A program made the position numbers and the translations under genes. The notes below the pieces were generated by a model. The model did no database searches and was not told the DNA's origin. It was given only the letters and a program-made list of their open reading frames with translations. This document shows, one piece after another, positions 44,674-56,706 of a stretch of DNA of 64,000 nt; positions within the stretch are counted from its first letter, which is position 1, and every line of letters begins with the position of its first letter. Source of the DNA: Puccinia triticina (taxonomy: Eukaryota > Basidiomycota > Pucciniomycetes > Pucciniales > Pucciniaceae); NCBI RefSeq assembly GCF_026914185.1, contig NC_070561.1:6882001-6946000 (forward strand), in the 5' to 3' direction.

Positions 44674-45168
44674 ATGTCCGGACTAAACATCCAAGACACG
44701 ACAAACTCCGTTAAAGCCGCAGCCCAACAAACCGCCCTAGAGGCGGGTGAGGGAAGCCAAATGGCTCAACAACCCACCACCCAAACCCAAGAACCAGACG
44801 TAGATGGAAGCCAACAGGCCCCATCGTCACAGGTCCCAGGTCCAAATCCCAAACCTCCCAAGACGTCGAAGTCGGTGAAGACCACCAAACCCACGACCAG
44901 GGCGGCGGCAAAGATTAACTCAACTACGCCCCGAACCGAGCCAACCCCAGATGAACATCCAAAGGAGCCCCTCAAGGATCCGGAGATCACTGAGATACTC
45001 GAGATAGCTGGTGGTAAGCACAGAGTAGATCCAAGGGAAGAAACAATGCTGACATCAGCTCACACTTCATCCCAACAGAACTGGCCACCGCCAAGAAAGA
45101 GTCCGCAACCGCTGGAGACGACGGAAGTCAAAACGCAAAAGCAGACCGTGAAACTCGAGCAATCCTAA
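44674..45168 (+). CDS. DIRS/Ngaro-type element, first gag-like ORF
   Basis: 164 codons, Pro/Thr/Gln/Lys-rich and low in hydrophobics (MSGLNIQDTTNSVKAAAQQ ...). It ends with a stop whose TGA overlaps the ATG of the next ORF (TAATGA arrangement at 45166-45171). It has no domain of its own. Its place directly before the conserved gag segment suggests the N-terminal part of Gag. Confidence 0.55.
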   Translation: MSGLNIQDTTNSVKAAAQQTALEAGEGSQMAQQPTTQTQEPDVDGSQQAPSSQVPGPNPKPPKTSKSVKTTKPTTRAAAKINSTTPRTEPTPDEHPKEPLKDPEITEILEIAGGKHRVDPREETMLTSAHTSSQQNWPPPRKSPQPLETTEVKTQKQTVKLEQS

Positions 45169-46184
45169 TGACAAAGATCGTCCAAGCCGAGAAAGCGGGA
45201 GACGACACAAAGTTAGAACGGTACATGAAAATGTACGAATCCGTTCTAGCAGATCAAAAAGCGGTCACCCTGAAACCAGCTTGCCAAGGAAACCCCATCC
45301 TGTTCAAAACCCCGGTCATCCCCCAGAAGAGACCAGCGGCCCCCAGCGAGACAACCCAAGTGCGGAATGTCAAATTCATAGCAGGCCAATCCAACTCCCA
45401 TGACGACGGCGGCTTCCCTCCATATTTCCACAAGCTACTCCTAGAATGCAAGGGGCCACTTCCCCTCACCATCTTCAATCGGGACTGGCAGGAGAAGGCA
45501 CTCGCCGAACACTCGAAGAATCGACCGAAGGTCGAAGAGACGACAGCAGAAAAAGGCTTACGCTACCACGGCCTCCCAGTCCCTGACGAATTCTCTCAAA
45601 ACTTTTCCGACTGGACCCTCAATCACCGGGTCTTCCATCTGACCATGAGGGATAGGTATCACTACCCGGTCCTCGCAGACTGGATCTTAGCCCACAAAGA
45701 CCACTGCGACCGCCTCCACCGCAAACGCGGCTTCATGGTAGCCCTGAGATACGACATTCGGATCCGGAACAATGCTTTCGCCTTCCGGGTCGAGGAGAAC
45801 GGTGAAGAGTCATTTTCAGACATATCCCAATTCAAACAGGAAACAGCCGACCAAGCCATCTCAACCTGTTGAGACTTCAACGAGATAGGTCTCCAAGACA
45901 ACCCTTATGCGATTGGCGACGGCAAGGTAGGAGGTGACCCGCTCAAGGGCATCCGGCCCTCGAAAGCCAACCGAGCCAACCCCCCAGCCCAACAGAACGC
46001 ACCAAAGGCTAAATCAAGCCACAAAGCGAGCCCAGAGGACACCCCCTCCACGACACAAGGCCACGCGCCCCTTCCCCCCAAACCGGACCACGGTCGCGGC
46101 CCCCCAGGGAGCGGATACAAGGGGAACAATTTCAACCCCAACCACACTGGAGGGAGCGTGAGAAATCGCAACCGAGACCAGTAA
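45168..46184 (+). pseudogene. DIRS/Ngaro-type element, Gag, one in-frame stop
   Basis: The frame runs 45168-46184 with a single TGA at 45870-45872 (ISTC-stop-DFNE); CGA would restore it. The conserved part is GGFPPYFHKLLLECKGPLPL, ADWILAHKDHCDRLHRKRGF and VALRYDIRIRNNAFAFRV, a segment seen before the reverse transcriptase in fungal tyrosine-recombinase retroelements. The C-terminus is basic and glycine/asparagine-rich (GYKGNNFNPNH), probably nucleic-acid binding. Confidence 0.6.
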
Positions 46185-46355
46185 GTACCCGTTCTCCCTC
46201 CCCCTGAACACCTTCATCCCTCCCTAACGTCCCTACACCTTCGCTCCAGAACGGCCCCATTCTAGATTCCCTCGGGGTCATCACCCAGTAAACCCTGTGA
46301 ACCCTCAACGACCGCCTCCAACCCCCACCCTTTACCTCTTTTCCTTCTTCTTTTC

Positions 46356-48197
46356 TTGTCTCCTCCCCATTGTGCTCCAAATAAACCCCCCCCACGTCCT
46401 CCCCTCATGTTTCACGCGTTAAATCCGAGCAATGAAAGCATGAGAGTACCAAACCTGACATGCACAATCCCTAAAAACCTCACTAGGGACATATCACCTG
46501 GGTACTCGAGCCACCACGAGCAAATAGAGCCAGCAGCCTGTGAGACAATAAGCCCTGCAAGCCACCCGCAATGGCCAACCCGGGTGACCTGTGAAATGAA
46601 CATTGGAGAATGGAAGAGAGCCCTGGATCGGGCAGGCCTCGCAGAGAAGTACAGCGATGTTATACATGGCTTCAAAGAAGGGTTCCACCAAGGAATCCCT
46701 GAACACAACTTAGGACCTGGGATCCCATACTACACCCCGCCGAATCACCAAGGCGCCACATTGGCAAGAGAGAAAATCAAGGCCACCATAGCAAAGGAGA
46801 TCGAAGCGGGAAGAATGTTTGGCCCATTCTCCCATGAACAACTGATGGAGAGATACGACTTCTTCCGAACAAACCCCTTAGGTGCCGCAATAAACGGCGA
46901 CGGCTCTGTCAGGCCAATAAATGATCTATCTTTCCCCCGGAATGACCCTAGAGTCCCGTCGGTCAACTCATTTGTTGATAAACTAGACTATATGACGACC
47001 TGGGACGACTTTGAAGCAACGTCCCGGTTTTTCCGCAGCCAATCCCAACCGTTACTCCTCGCAATCTTCGACTGGGAGAAGGCCTACCGCCAGATCCCAA
47101 CGTCGAAAGACCAATGGCGCTATCTGATGGTCAAAGATTTCAACGGAGGGATCCTCATAGACACGCGAATCGCCTTCGGCGGAGTAGCAGGTTGCGGGTC
47201 TTTCGGCAGGCCCGCAGATGCGTGGAAAGAACTCATGCAGAAAGAATTCAACCTCGTCAACATCTTTTGATGGGTAGACGACAATCTTTTTGTCAAGACG
47301 TTACACTCAACAGTTGAGATGGATCAAATTGTAGCAAGATCCGAACAATTAGGCGTTAAAACAAACGCGACCAAATATTCCCCGTTTAAGGAGGAACAAA
47401 AGTATATTGGGTTTGTCTGGAATGCCACGAAGAAAACCGTCCGCCTCCCGGACGACAAGAAATACCAAAGAGTCCAACAGGTGAAGGCATTCCTCGTCCC
47501 CGGCACAGAATTCAACTTTGCACAAGTCGAACAGCTAGCCGGACGATTAAACCACGTTTCATATATCCTCCCCCAGTTACGTTGTTACCTCAACAGCCTG
47601 TACCGGTGGATGAACGGTTGGATCCACCGACGGACCGACCGGACACTCCCAAAAGACGCCCAAGTCGACCTTGAATACTGGCTGTCGACCCTCCTCCAAT
47701 ACAAAGAAACAAGGATGATCCAAAACCCGGACCCCTTAGAAATTGGGTGGGTGGGTGACGCATCCACCAGCTTCGGAATCGGCGTCCTCATCGGCAAAAG
47801 ATGGGCCCAATTTCAGCTAGCCCAAGGCTGGGACAAGGGACCAGACCCAAAAAGAGATATCGCATGGCTCGAAACAGTCGCAATCAGACTTGGTCTCCTC
47901 ATCCTCAAAGAACTCGGAATCCGCCCAGGAAAGACGCTGATTGTCTGGACAGACAACACAACCACTGAGACAGTGATACGCCAACGGAAGTCCAAGAACC
48001 CCGCGGTCAACGAAGAGTGGAAACTCATTCAGAAGACGCTGGTGGACATGGAGATTGATATTGTCTCCCGACGCGTCACATCGGCAGAAAACGCGGCGGA
48101 CGCCCTATCACGAGGAGATAGGTCGAAACACGATAAGCAGTATCAAGTGGCCGTAGTGGTCCCGTGGGATCTAGAATACAGGCTGTTTCAGGTGTAA
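46356..48197 (+). pseudogene. DIRS/Ngaro-type reverse transcriptase-RNase H, one in-frame stop
   Basis: One frame of 614 codons (likely start at 46408) with a single TGA at 47268-47270 immediately before the catalytic box (NIF-stop-WVDDN). RT motifs: GSVRPINDLSFPRND, IFDWEKAYRQIP (motif A), RIAFGGVAGCGSFGRPA (motif B), WVDDN (motif C, in place of YVDD). RNase H: GWVGDASTSFGIGVLI, WLETVAIRLGLL, IVWTDNTTTE and NAADALSRG. These proteins copy element RNA into DNA. The stop just upstream of the active site makes the copy inactive unless read through. Confidence 0.85.
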
Positions 48198-48376
48198 CCC
48201 CTGGCTCTCCCTTCCCTGCGGCTCCTCCCTACGGCTCCGTCCTCTCCCTTTTCTCCTTTTTCTTTTTCCTTGTTCTTCCTCTCCCATGATGTTGTTTCCC
48301 CTGCCTCAGAAATATAAACCCCCATAGTTGCGCTACCTTCCCCCTAGAGGGCCAGCCAAGACAACCACCGTTCATC

Positions 48377-49441
48377 ATGACCTCCTCAGACCACCTGGCT
48401 AATCTGACAAACCTAGCCAGGAGAGGGACACTCCCCCGAGACCTCTCGACCCAGGAGAAACATTTCCTTCTAGGCTACAGGTGGAACACTCTGGCATGCT
48501 ACAACTCCGCCGTCAAGAAGTATTTTAAATTTGCGGAAAGCACGAACAGAGTGCCCTTCCAGATCCCGCTCACCGCCAAAGACGTGTACGACTTCTGCTA
48601 CTGGGCCGGACGTACTTTTGAAAGCCAAGCTCCCCACAAAGTCTCTTCAGTGACCCTAGCGAAGTACCTAGCGGGTCTCCAGATGTGGCACATGATGCAC
48701 GACGTCCCCTACCCACACGAGACAAAGACCAAAGTCAACATTCTCTTGAAATCCTCCGCTTACATCGATGCCGAGCAATCCGCGAAGCCCAAGAAGAAAG
48801 CGGTGATGATCAGGCACCTCGTCCTACTCACCTCGGCGTGGATAAACGGTTCATAATTCCAAAAGGCAATCCTAGACCTGGTCATAGTCGCCTTCTGGGG
48901 ACTAGCCAGGATAGGGGAGCTCACCTACAACGACAGAACCGGTCCCCTCCGAGAATCGGCGTCGGTGCTAGTCGGAGATGTGTGCTTCCAAACCATCAAC
49001 CTCAAAAGGAGAGCCACCCTGTCCATCCGGGGAGCCAAGACCGCCAGTCCAGGCAAAACCCAAGAAATCCACCTAGCGGCCAGGAAGATGATGATATGCC
49101 CATTATTGGCCCTTGATAGACGGATCAAGGACGCCGCAAAACAGGACACCTCCCTCTTTGGGTATTGGGAAGCCGGAACCAGGGTACACCTCACCAAGTC
49201 CGCCGTGTGTCGTGCCTTGACACAATTCTGGGCCGAGAAGGGGTACTCAGGAATATCAGGACACTCCTTCAGAGTCGGGGGAGCTTCCTTCCTCCTCGAA
49301 GCGGGCGTCAATGTCGACGGAATCCGCTGGCTCGGGCGTTGGGACTCCGACTGCTATAAACTCTACATCAGGGAGTACTCAAGCGAGGAAAGCACAGACA
49401 CCAACAACATCCTCAGAGAATTACAGAGCTGCTGGGTCTCC
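48377..49441 (+). pseudogene. DIRS/Ngaro-type tyrosine recombinase, one in-frame stop
   Basis: Frame 48377-49441 with one TAA at 48854-48856 (NGS-stop-FQKA; CAA would restore it). The N-terminal SAM-like domain is SAVKKYFKFAESTNRVPF to LTAKDVYDFCYWA. The catalytic set is complete: Arg in LARIGELTY, His-x-x-Arg in SGHSFRVGGAS, LGRWDSD, and the nucleophile Tyr in YKLYIREYSS. It replaces the integrase of LTR elements and inserts circular DNA, so no target duplication is expected. The gag, RT-RH, YR order identifies a DIRS/Ngaro-like retroelement. Split terminal repeats were looked for but not recognised. Confidence 0.85.
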
Positions 49442-50364
49442 TAACCTTGCGTCTCTTCCAACGGAATCCGCAATCCATTCGTACCTTTCCTGTGACCCCT
49501 TTCGGGATAGGAGCAGAATCTACGTAGGCGCCCGGCTCTGCGCACTCCCGTGCCAGAGTAATGGGTCTAGCGCCTTCGCCCACACACCCTCCAGGGGCTT
49601 TCTGCTCTGGGAGGATCCGATCCGCTGCCTTCTCCCTCTGGGACTTCTCCCTGTCCTGTCCCCCCTCCCGGGAGACTTGGTCCAAGGAGAAGCGCTACGA
49701 GAGCGCAGCACAAAGGGTCGGGGAGAAATCCTCCCCCCGACCCACACTCAAGAGTCTTGGGAAGTCACTCCCTGAATTCCGGGGCTCTCCCTATGTGAGC
49801 AGCTACACCCGGGGAGTACCTCCACGGGGACATCACTCGGAATCCACGAGGATTCCACGATGAACCCGTGCAGCGGGCGGACCAGCGGCTCCTGGTCCAC
49901 ACGCCCACGTGCTCACCACCAGTTTGATCCGGGGGGGTATCCACGGGATCACCTCGACGAATCCACGAAAGCCTTGGGCTTTCCGTGGGCACGGCGAGGA
50001 CTCCTCGTGATACAAACAAGATGGCGGGCCTCACGCCGGCATCACCATCCAATGAGATGTGGGCTCCCCGTGGGCCCTTGGTGTCCTCCACAACACAATG
50101 TGGTCAATTGTGGTATCCACTGCTGCCAGCGGTGGTACAGGCTCCGGGTCGGTCGGCCAGTCCGGATCAGATAAGATCCGTCGGACATGATATGCAGATA
50201 CTGGAACCGCCAGGGTATCCAGAGCTGCATTGCATAAAAGATAATGTGTGAAGGAGGGAAAAAGACAAGAATAATAAGGAGGAATGGGAAACAAAACGGG
50301 ACATGGAAAAAAACCTCTTAAAAAATTGTGTGGGATTTATTTTTAAAAATAAATCCGGGTCATA
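49442..50364. other. Hairpin-rich non-coding region
   Basis: After the recombinase the sequence is GC-rich with many short inverted repeats (GGAATCCACGAGGATTCC near 49840; GCGGACCAGCGGCTCCTGGTCC near 49874; AAAGCC..GGCTTT near 49968; GATCCGTCGGAC near 50177). It may contain the right end of the retroelement and the left end of the unit that carries the next gene. No coding sequence is recognised. Confidence 0.4.
50333..50356. terminator. Perfect 24-bp palindrome after the minus-strand stop codon
   Basis: GGATTTATTTTT is followed directly by its reverse complement AAAAATAAATCC, starting 9 bases past the stop of the minus-strand gene. It lies in that gene's 3' UTR. A role in 3'-end formation is a guess from position only. 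Confidence 0.35.
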
Positions 50365-52324
50365 CTAGAATATGGCTCCTGTTACCTCATCTTCTTGATT
50401 CGTGGGTTCAGGGGCTTGTCTTCGCCTGGCCATAACATCTTCAATATCGGTTTCAGTGGGGAGGGTTACCGTGATGCGGGCGACATTGGTGGCGGTATTC
50501 ACACCGTCAAACAAGTGCCGATTGTAATCGCTCAAAAGACGGGAAAAACTAAAAAAGTGTGATAGTCAGACTATCACATTGGTGGAAAGATTAGATAACA
50601 AAGGATAACAAAGGAAATATGACTCACACTATTTTGTAGTCATGTGACTTGGTTCGCATGATTTCCAAGTGTTGGTCAATCACCTCCCAAGGTGATCGAG
50701 ACTGGTTCGTGGTTCAATCGATCTGGCACTGAATGTACATGTGCAGGCGAAGGTACGCCATGCGCACTCTAATCATTGGGGTCAGGGACTCCACAATTGT
50801 ACTCCGCGCCATAAGTTCGTGCGTGGGCGACATTGTGCGTAAGATCTGAAGCCACATGTTTGGCATCAGTCACAGTGACGGAGCATGAAATCGATTGATG
50901 AACTTACCTTAATGATCAGATCATCAAGTCTTGGGATTGGCTCCTGATTTGCGCGACGGCCTGGACTTGCTCCTGCCATGATCTACATTTTAAAAAATAA
51001 GTAACATATGGAAATGATGGGTGAATGGGAGAATTGCAAGTAAGCGAGTAAACTTACCAATTTTGCAAGACTGCTCTTTTCGTACTTGAGCAATTCACGT
51101 ATGAGGTTCCTGACCGAAGTAACTGCATCATTTTCTGGGGTGAGGTATCCGGGTGGCATGTACATTGCCTTCCATTCGGATTCCATTGCATCAATGCTCG
51201 CCTGCGGTGCGGCACCAGTCAGCCATCCGTGGCCTGGTTCAGAAAAGCGAATGAGATAAATGACCCCAACCTTGACTAAAACCACCGGAGACCTGGGGAT
51301 GAGAGTGCGGTTGCGCACGGTTTGGGTTCGACCATAGGCCTGGAGATTGGCCATGAGAAGTGCTTCTCGTATCTTGCGGCGAATGAAGGTCTGAAGAAAA
51401 TATTTCAGCGCAACAACACACAAGGACCGACCATGATTGATTAAAAAAGTTGACTTACTCGCACATCCGGGTGGAAAGAAAATTGTCTGGTGACTTGTGG
51501 CACTGGACCGACCTCCATCGGCCCAATTGAGCCACTTAGTTCCAGTTGGTACCGGATCCATTCGAGGTACATAAGAGTTGCGGTCCAATGATCCTGCCCC
51601 ATGAGCTGTGAGATCAAATACATTAGTTCATCAGCTGATAACAAATAATGTGGCTGTAACCCACAGATGCCGTTCTTTGCACATTCTCAATCTGAATGTC
51701 GGGGAGTCGGAGGTATTGGCCAAGCTGCTGGATATTACTAGCGTCATCGCGCTCGCGTGCGGATGTGACCGGGGCCGCAGGGGCCAAGGCCGAGTGAGTT
51801 GCTGGGGGTGGATTTTCAGACTCATCTGTATCAGTATGACTTTCATCGTGATCCTCATTGCTACTCCCTTGGGGATCCACATCTGGAACGACAGGCAGGC
51901 CCTCGGCCACGCGGGCTGCTCCTTCCAAGTTGGGATGTATCAACGCGTTGGGTGTACCAGCCAAAGGCTGTATAGGTCCTATTCCTGTGCCGGAGTCAAT
52001 CATACAAATAATTTTTTCAGTGATGTTTTCATGTAAATCGTTATCAAATGGGGTACTGCAGCTTACGAGCATTTTCCGCCGCGGTTTCGCTAGTGTTGGT
52101 TTCGGCTGGATTGGGTCTGATGGACGGGTATGGGGCTGCTGCCTCTCGATTTTGGCTTGCTCTCGATTGAGAACGGCGGATGGGTCCTGTACTAGCGCCT
52201 GTTTCATATTACAATGTTTCAGTATTATGCTGCATGTTTTGACCGCTTGACTGTGATAAAGCTTACCTGAATTGGTGGAGCAGGGGGCAAATCTTGGAAT
52301 AAAACGTGCGGGGCTGGCAGACAT
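50365..52324 (-). CDS. Unrecognised multi-exon gene inside the LTR element, one in-frame stop
   Basis: Eight exons read consistently on the minus strand: 52324-52267, 52198-52067, 51984-51665, 51605-51459, 51390-51058, 50982-50908, 50845-50628 and 50548-50365. The introns are mostly GTAAG(T/C) to CAG, and the total is 1467 nt (488 residues). The first third is polar and disordered (ESHTDTDESENPPPA). The rest looks folded: LMGQDHWTATLMYLEWIRYQ, TFIRRKIREALLMANLQAYG, VVLVKVGVIYLIRFSEPGHG and MESEWKAMYMPPGYLTPEND. One TGA (50716-50714, CQID-stop-TTNQ) interrupts exon 7; CGA would restore it. No known family is recognised. Its setting suggests a cargo or accessory gene of a mobile element. Confidence 0.6.
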
Positions 52325-53159
52325 GTTTGATTCAGGAAGGTTTCGGATTTTGTCGGAATTCAACGGGTTTCAAACAAAATGTGAAGCAGATGGAGCTTGA
52401 TAAGACAGTGATTGACTCACCATTTGACCCAGATCCATCGTCTTTTATGCTGGGGCATGTCGGGATAGATAGGTGGGTTCGTCTGATCGATTGGGTGAGG
52501 AAGGGAAGATCGATCAGCCTGGTGAGCACAGCCAAGTGAAAAAAATTTCAATGTCACACGATATGTATACATACAATCCGTGGATTTGACAGATCCCTCT
52601 TCATCGGTCTGACAGATCTACGTGGATCACAGGGGATCCACGTCCCCATTCATCCCATGAGTCCGACGAACCCAAGTCCCCTGCTTGATTGCTTTCATCC
52701 ACATTCCAACCAAGCAGGGACCCCGCTTTGTCCGCATGAAAAATAAAAACACTGAATAAACACATAAATATTATAAAGAACTAAAACACATCCTTTAAAA
52801 CACCAATCACTCTTTAAACAATATAATTATAGACCAATATATAAACTGTTAAAGTTATCAAGTAAATTGAACCCAAGGTTATTGGCCAATAACATGAAGT
52901 ACAATTGACTGGGTTTTATCATTTTCTGTGAGTTGGATACCAAGGCCAAGAAGCTGATTCATTCCAACAAATAGTGGAACATTCCAAAAGCCAAGTGGAA
53001 GATCCTTTACACATCACAAAAATTATTTTGGCACCTTCTTATTTGGCAATTTAATTGGGTTCATTCTGTGTCTGTGACTGTCATAAATGGCAGAAATACC
53101 AGGTCTGCCTTGATTCCCATTTGGGCAGGGGGCGGGGGGTTGATGCTGATTTATAATTT
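52325..53159. other. Spacer between two divergent genes
   Basis: 52560-52740 has short inverted repeats (GTGGATCACAGGGGATCCAC at 52612-52631; CCTGCTTG with CAAGCAGG near 52680-52720) like those at 49.8-50.2 and 60.0-60.2 kb. 52740-53050 is AT-rich and probably holds the transposase promoter. No gene is seen. Confidence 0.45.
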
Positions 53160-56100
53160 CTATGTTACAGGATTCACACGGTTTGTAGATGCTCTTGGAA
53201 ACTCAAGGTACCAATGCGTCTACTGTCATGGCCGGACAATGGCTCACATAACAGAGCACTTGAGATCAGCTGCTCACTTGAATGCAGTCAATCGCCATTC
53301 AGCACATTTTCCACAACCAGTTGTACAACATGGGCCTTCAGATATGGAATGGGATCACACTCAAGATACCTTTGACACTGATATGCAAGAGCCACTGTTG
53401 AACAAGTCTTTTGTTATCCATGAGGATGATGATGTGGGTTTTGCCTCAGATTCTTCTGGTGTTCATGCACCTCCCTCAGACCACTCAGATGAATTTTGCG
53501 CCTGGGATATATTTGGAGATCCAATGGAGTCACTTAATTTGGATTCACAAAATAACCCTCCTTCAGTTAACAATACACAAGATGATTGGACCCCTTTCTG
53601 GAAACAAGAGGTAATATTATGACTATAATTTACCATTGTGGATATTGATGCTCATGGGTTTATTGACTCATGGTGAATTCTCAGGAGTTCATGGCTTGTC
53701 TTATTCTGGGATTCTTGCACCATCTTCTTTCACGTGTGGCGTACATCCACCTCAGGGCTGTACTTAAAACCAAAAAATTGGTCTTGCCATATTGGGATGC
53801 TGCTCGGCGGACAAGAGAAAGACTGAGAACATCTCTGAATTTTATCAATAATGAATCTATCAGTGTATTAGATAACAAGATATTCAACATTAGTGTGAAA
53901 GGCATCTTGGCTAATGTTTGTGATTATCAATTTATTATGATTTTTGGATTTTGATCTGACACCTTGTTTGAATACTTTTAGGAATTGCTCAACCCATATG
54001 TAACCAACCACCTGGAGTACTATCCCCATGATCCATGTGGGGACCCAATTGACAGTCTTTGCCAGAGCTTCAAGTGGAGGGAAGATCTACCCCGGGAGGT
54101 GCGGGTGCAGATGGTGTACAACAAAAAAAGGCATTACTACATATATGAACCCACAAGGTTGATATCTGGTGAAGTGGTGATCCCAACATTTTTTTACAAA
54201 TCTAAAGGGAAGCTTTATGCCAAATGCTGTGAACCTGAATTCAGGCCCAATGCATCAGGCAAAGGATTTGACCTCATTATGCCCGCGGAAATCAGTTTTG
54301 CTAACATTGCCAACCAACGGGCAGTTGATATAATGGAATTTCAAGAGATGTACTCAGAAATTCTCATGGAAAATCAGGTTTATATGCATGAAGAATGTGG
54401 TGGAATCATATATGGCAAGTATATTGATCCCTATCTCAGACATTAAGTTCAAAGCTGACCCAATTGATTCCAATAGAAGAAGATATTAACCATAACATAA
54501 TCAACCAAATTGAGCTACCAAACCCATGGAGGAAAAAAGCTGAGGGCTGCATCATCCGACATGTTCCAATCACTCTCTATGCAGATGACACATCTGGTAA
54601 TTCTTCAAAACAATGGAACAAGCATATATCATACTATTTCACTTTATCTGGGCTTCATCCACACTGGTCAAATCAGGAATACAATTGCCATTTTGTGTCA
54701 ACCTCCAATGTGGCAAGTTGCTTAGAGTTGGCAGATCCCATCATAGAGGAAATTAAGTAAGACGTTGGCATTGGTTTTTAATTGATATTCAGTTTACCAC
54801 CTTTAACCTGATGGGTTTGTGCATGATTTCATTTAGTGATATGAGCATCAATGGTCATTTTGCTTATGATAGCGTACTCAATCAGAAAGTTCTCATAATG
54901 TCACTAGTCTTAGTGGCCCTGGGGGACTCACCCATGCATGCTGAGATGACCAGCACACAAATGCCGGCAAATGCCAACAGCCCATGCCGCATGTGTCAAC
55001 TCTCTGTTGCTAAGAAGGCAGATAAATCATTGGTCAGTTACGTTAAGGATTTTTTTGGATTAACCACAGGAGGAAATGTGGTAAGTGCCACTTTTATTGA
55101 ACGTGTTTCATCAGTAATTCTGACCAAACAAGTAATGATATTCAAGCCCCCTCCACCAAGACAGTGGGAAGACACAATATCCAAAATGCACATATTTTGG
55201 ACAGAATCCAAAACTGAGGCCAAGACAGAGTATGATAACAAAACTAAGGAAAATGGGCTTAAAGACAACATAAATTTGGAATTTGTTGAGCGGTATCATC
55301 AGCGGAGCAAGGCAGGAGTCAGGGAGTCAATAGAGGCCACTGAAAAAACAGAATCACATAGGCTGTTCAATCGATTCTACACTCTGAAAGGTCAGCCCTC
55401 CCAATTAAATGATTTTATTCCAGAGTGTATAATTATTTTACACTGATATCCAAACCCTTTCTGAAAAGGTTTTGATGGGTGCAAGGATACCCCAGTAGAA
55501 ATATTGCATGTCTTGCAGCTTGGAGTCATCCGATACCTCCTGCGTGACTTCATGGATGGCCTCACTGAGGGGGAAAAAAGGAGAGTGGAGGCCAATTGGC
55601 AATCATTCAACAGAGATTCACTCAATATCCCATCATTAAGAGCAATATTCATGGTTAATCACTACAAGAGTTTCATTGGAAAACACATGAAGATAGTCAT
55701 TCAAGCGGCCCCATTTGTGTTCTTCCCATTCATGAACAGACATCAACGGGATCTATGGATATCTCTGTGTTACCTGTGTACCTTTGTTTACCAAACAAGA
55801 ATTGAGAACATGGACAGATATATTGAAGACCTCAAACATCACATAGATCTATTCCTTTATCATGTGCTGAGCATGAATGCACAATGGGTCAATAAACCAA
55901 AATTTCACATGCTCATACATCTCCCTGAATCAGTCAGGAGGTTTGGCCCACCATGCTTGTTTGCATCAGAAAAGTTTGAAGCATACAATGGTATAATGAG
56001 GAATGCATCAATTCATTCAAACCGGCAAGCCCCAGGGAGGGACATAGCCATAACTTTCTCAAATTATCAAGCAATGAGACTCATATTATCAGGAGTGATT

Positions 56101-56640
56101 CTATTTGATCATAAATTGAGAACTTTTTTCCGACCATCAAAAAATGTCACAGATGTATTCAAATTTAACAATTAGGAGGTCCAAACACTCATGGGTATAG
56201 ACCTTTCAGAACCTGTAAGATATCCAATAATGTTCAATGGGCATTTCCCAACAGAAGAAGGATTGGACCCTCCAGTTTTCCTTGTTCAACAATATCCCAC
56301 AACCAAGTGGTTATTGGTTTCAAGCATTAAAACAGATGAACATGATATAGTTGGGAAAGGAATATTTGTATTGGTGAGTTCTTAAAGGTGATAAGGAAGG
56401 ATTCAGAGACATACTTATCAAATCAATGCCACATTTAGATATCTAGGCACAAAACACACCCTATTGTTGGATCTGTGCTATCAATTTGGCGACCGGCACA
56501 TTGCTCAAGTACATTTTTTATAGAATTCAAAGCATATCAGTCTATAGGAATCAACATGTTTTATCAAATGCGGGAATACAATTACACCAATAATGTGTGT
56601 TATGCCAAAGCTGAGGTGAGTCAGCTCACATGAGTGGTTT
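53160..56640 (+). CDS. Plavaka-type transposase, body (multi-exon)
   Basis: Plus-strand exons run roughly 53171-53610, 53685-53915, 53982-54417, 54453-54757, 54830-55440, 55470-56175, 56190-56370 and 56440-56615. A zinc finger near the start (CVYCHGRTMAHITEHLRSAAH) is followed by an acidic stretch. Transposase landmarks are LPYWDAARRTRER, ITLYADDTSGNSSKQWNKH, YNCHFVSTSNVASCLELA, VALGDSPMHAEMTSTQ, SPCRMCQLS, LQLGVIRYLLRDFMDG, KPKFHMLIHLPESVRRFGPP, LFASEKFEAYNGIMRNASIH and SNRQAPGRDIA. These match the Plavaka group of CACTA-like cut-and-paste transposases of basidiomycetes. No stop is forced, although some exon joins (notably around 54417-54453 and 55081-55470) are not proven. The protein continues in frame in the exon 56707-58383. 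Confidence 0.8.
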
Positions 56641-56706
56641 ACAACTGTGGCTCACATATAATTAAATATTCCTCACACCTGACCAATCTTATTTTTCAAA
56701 AAATAG

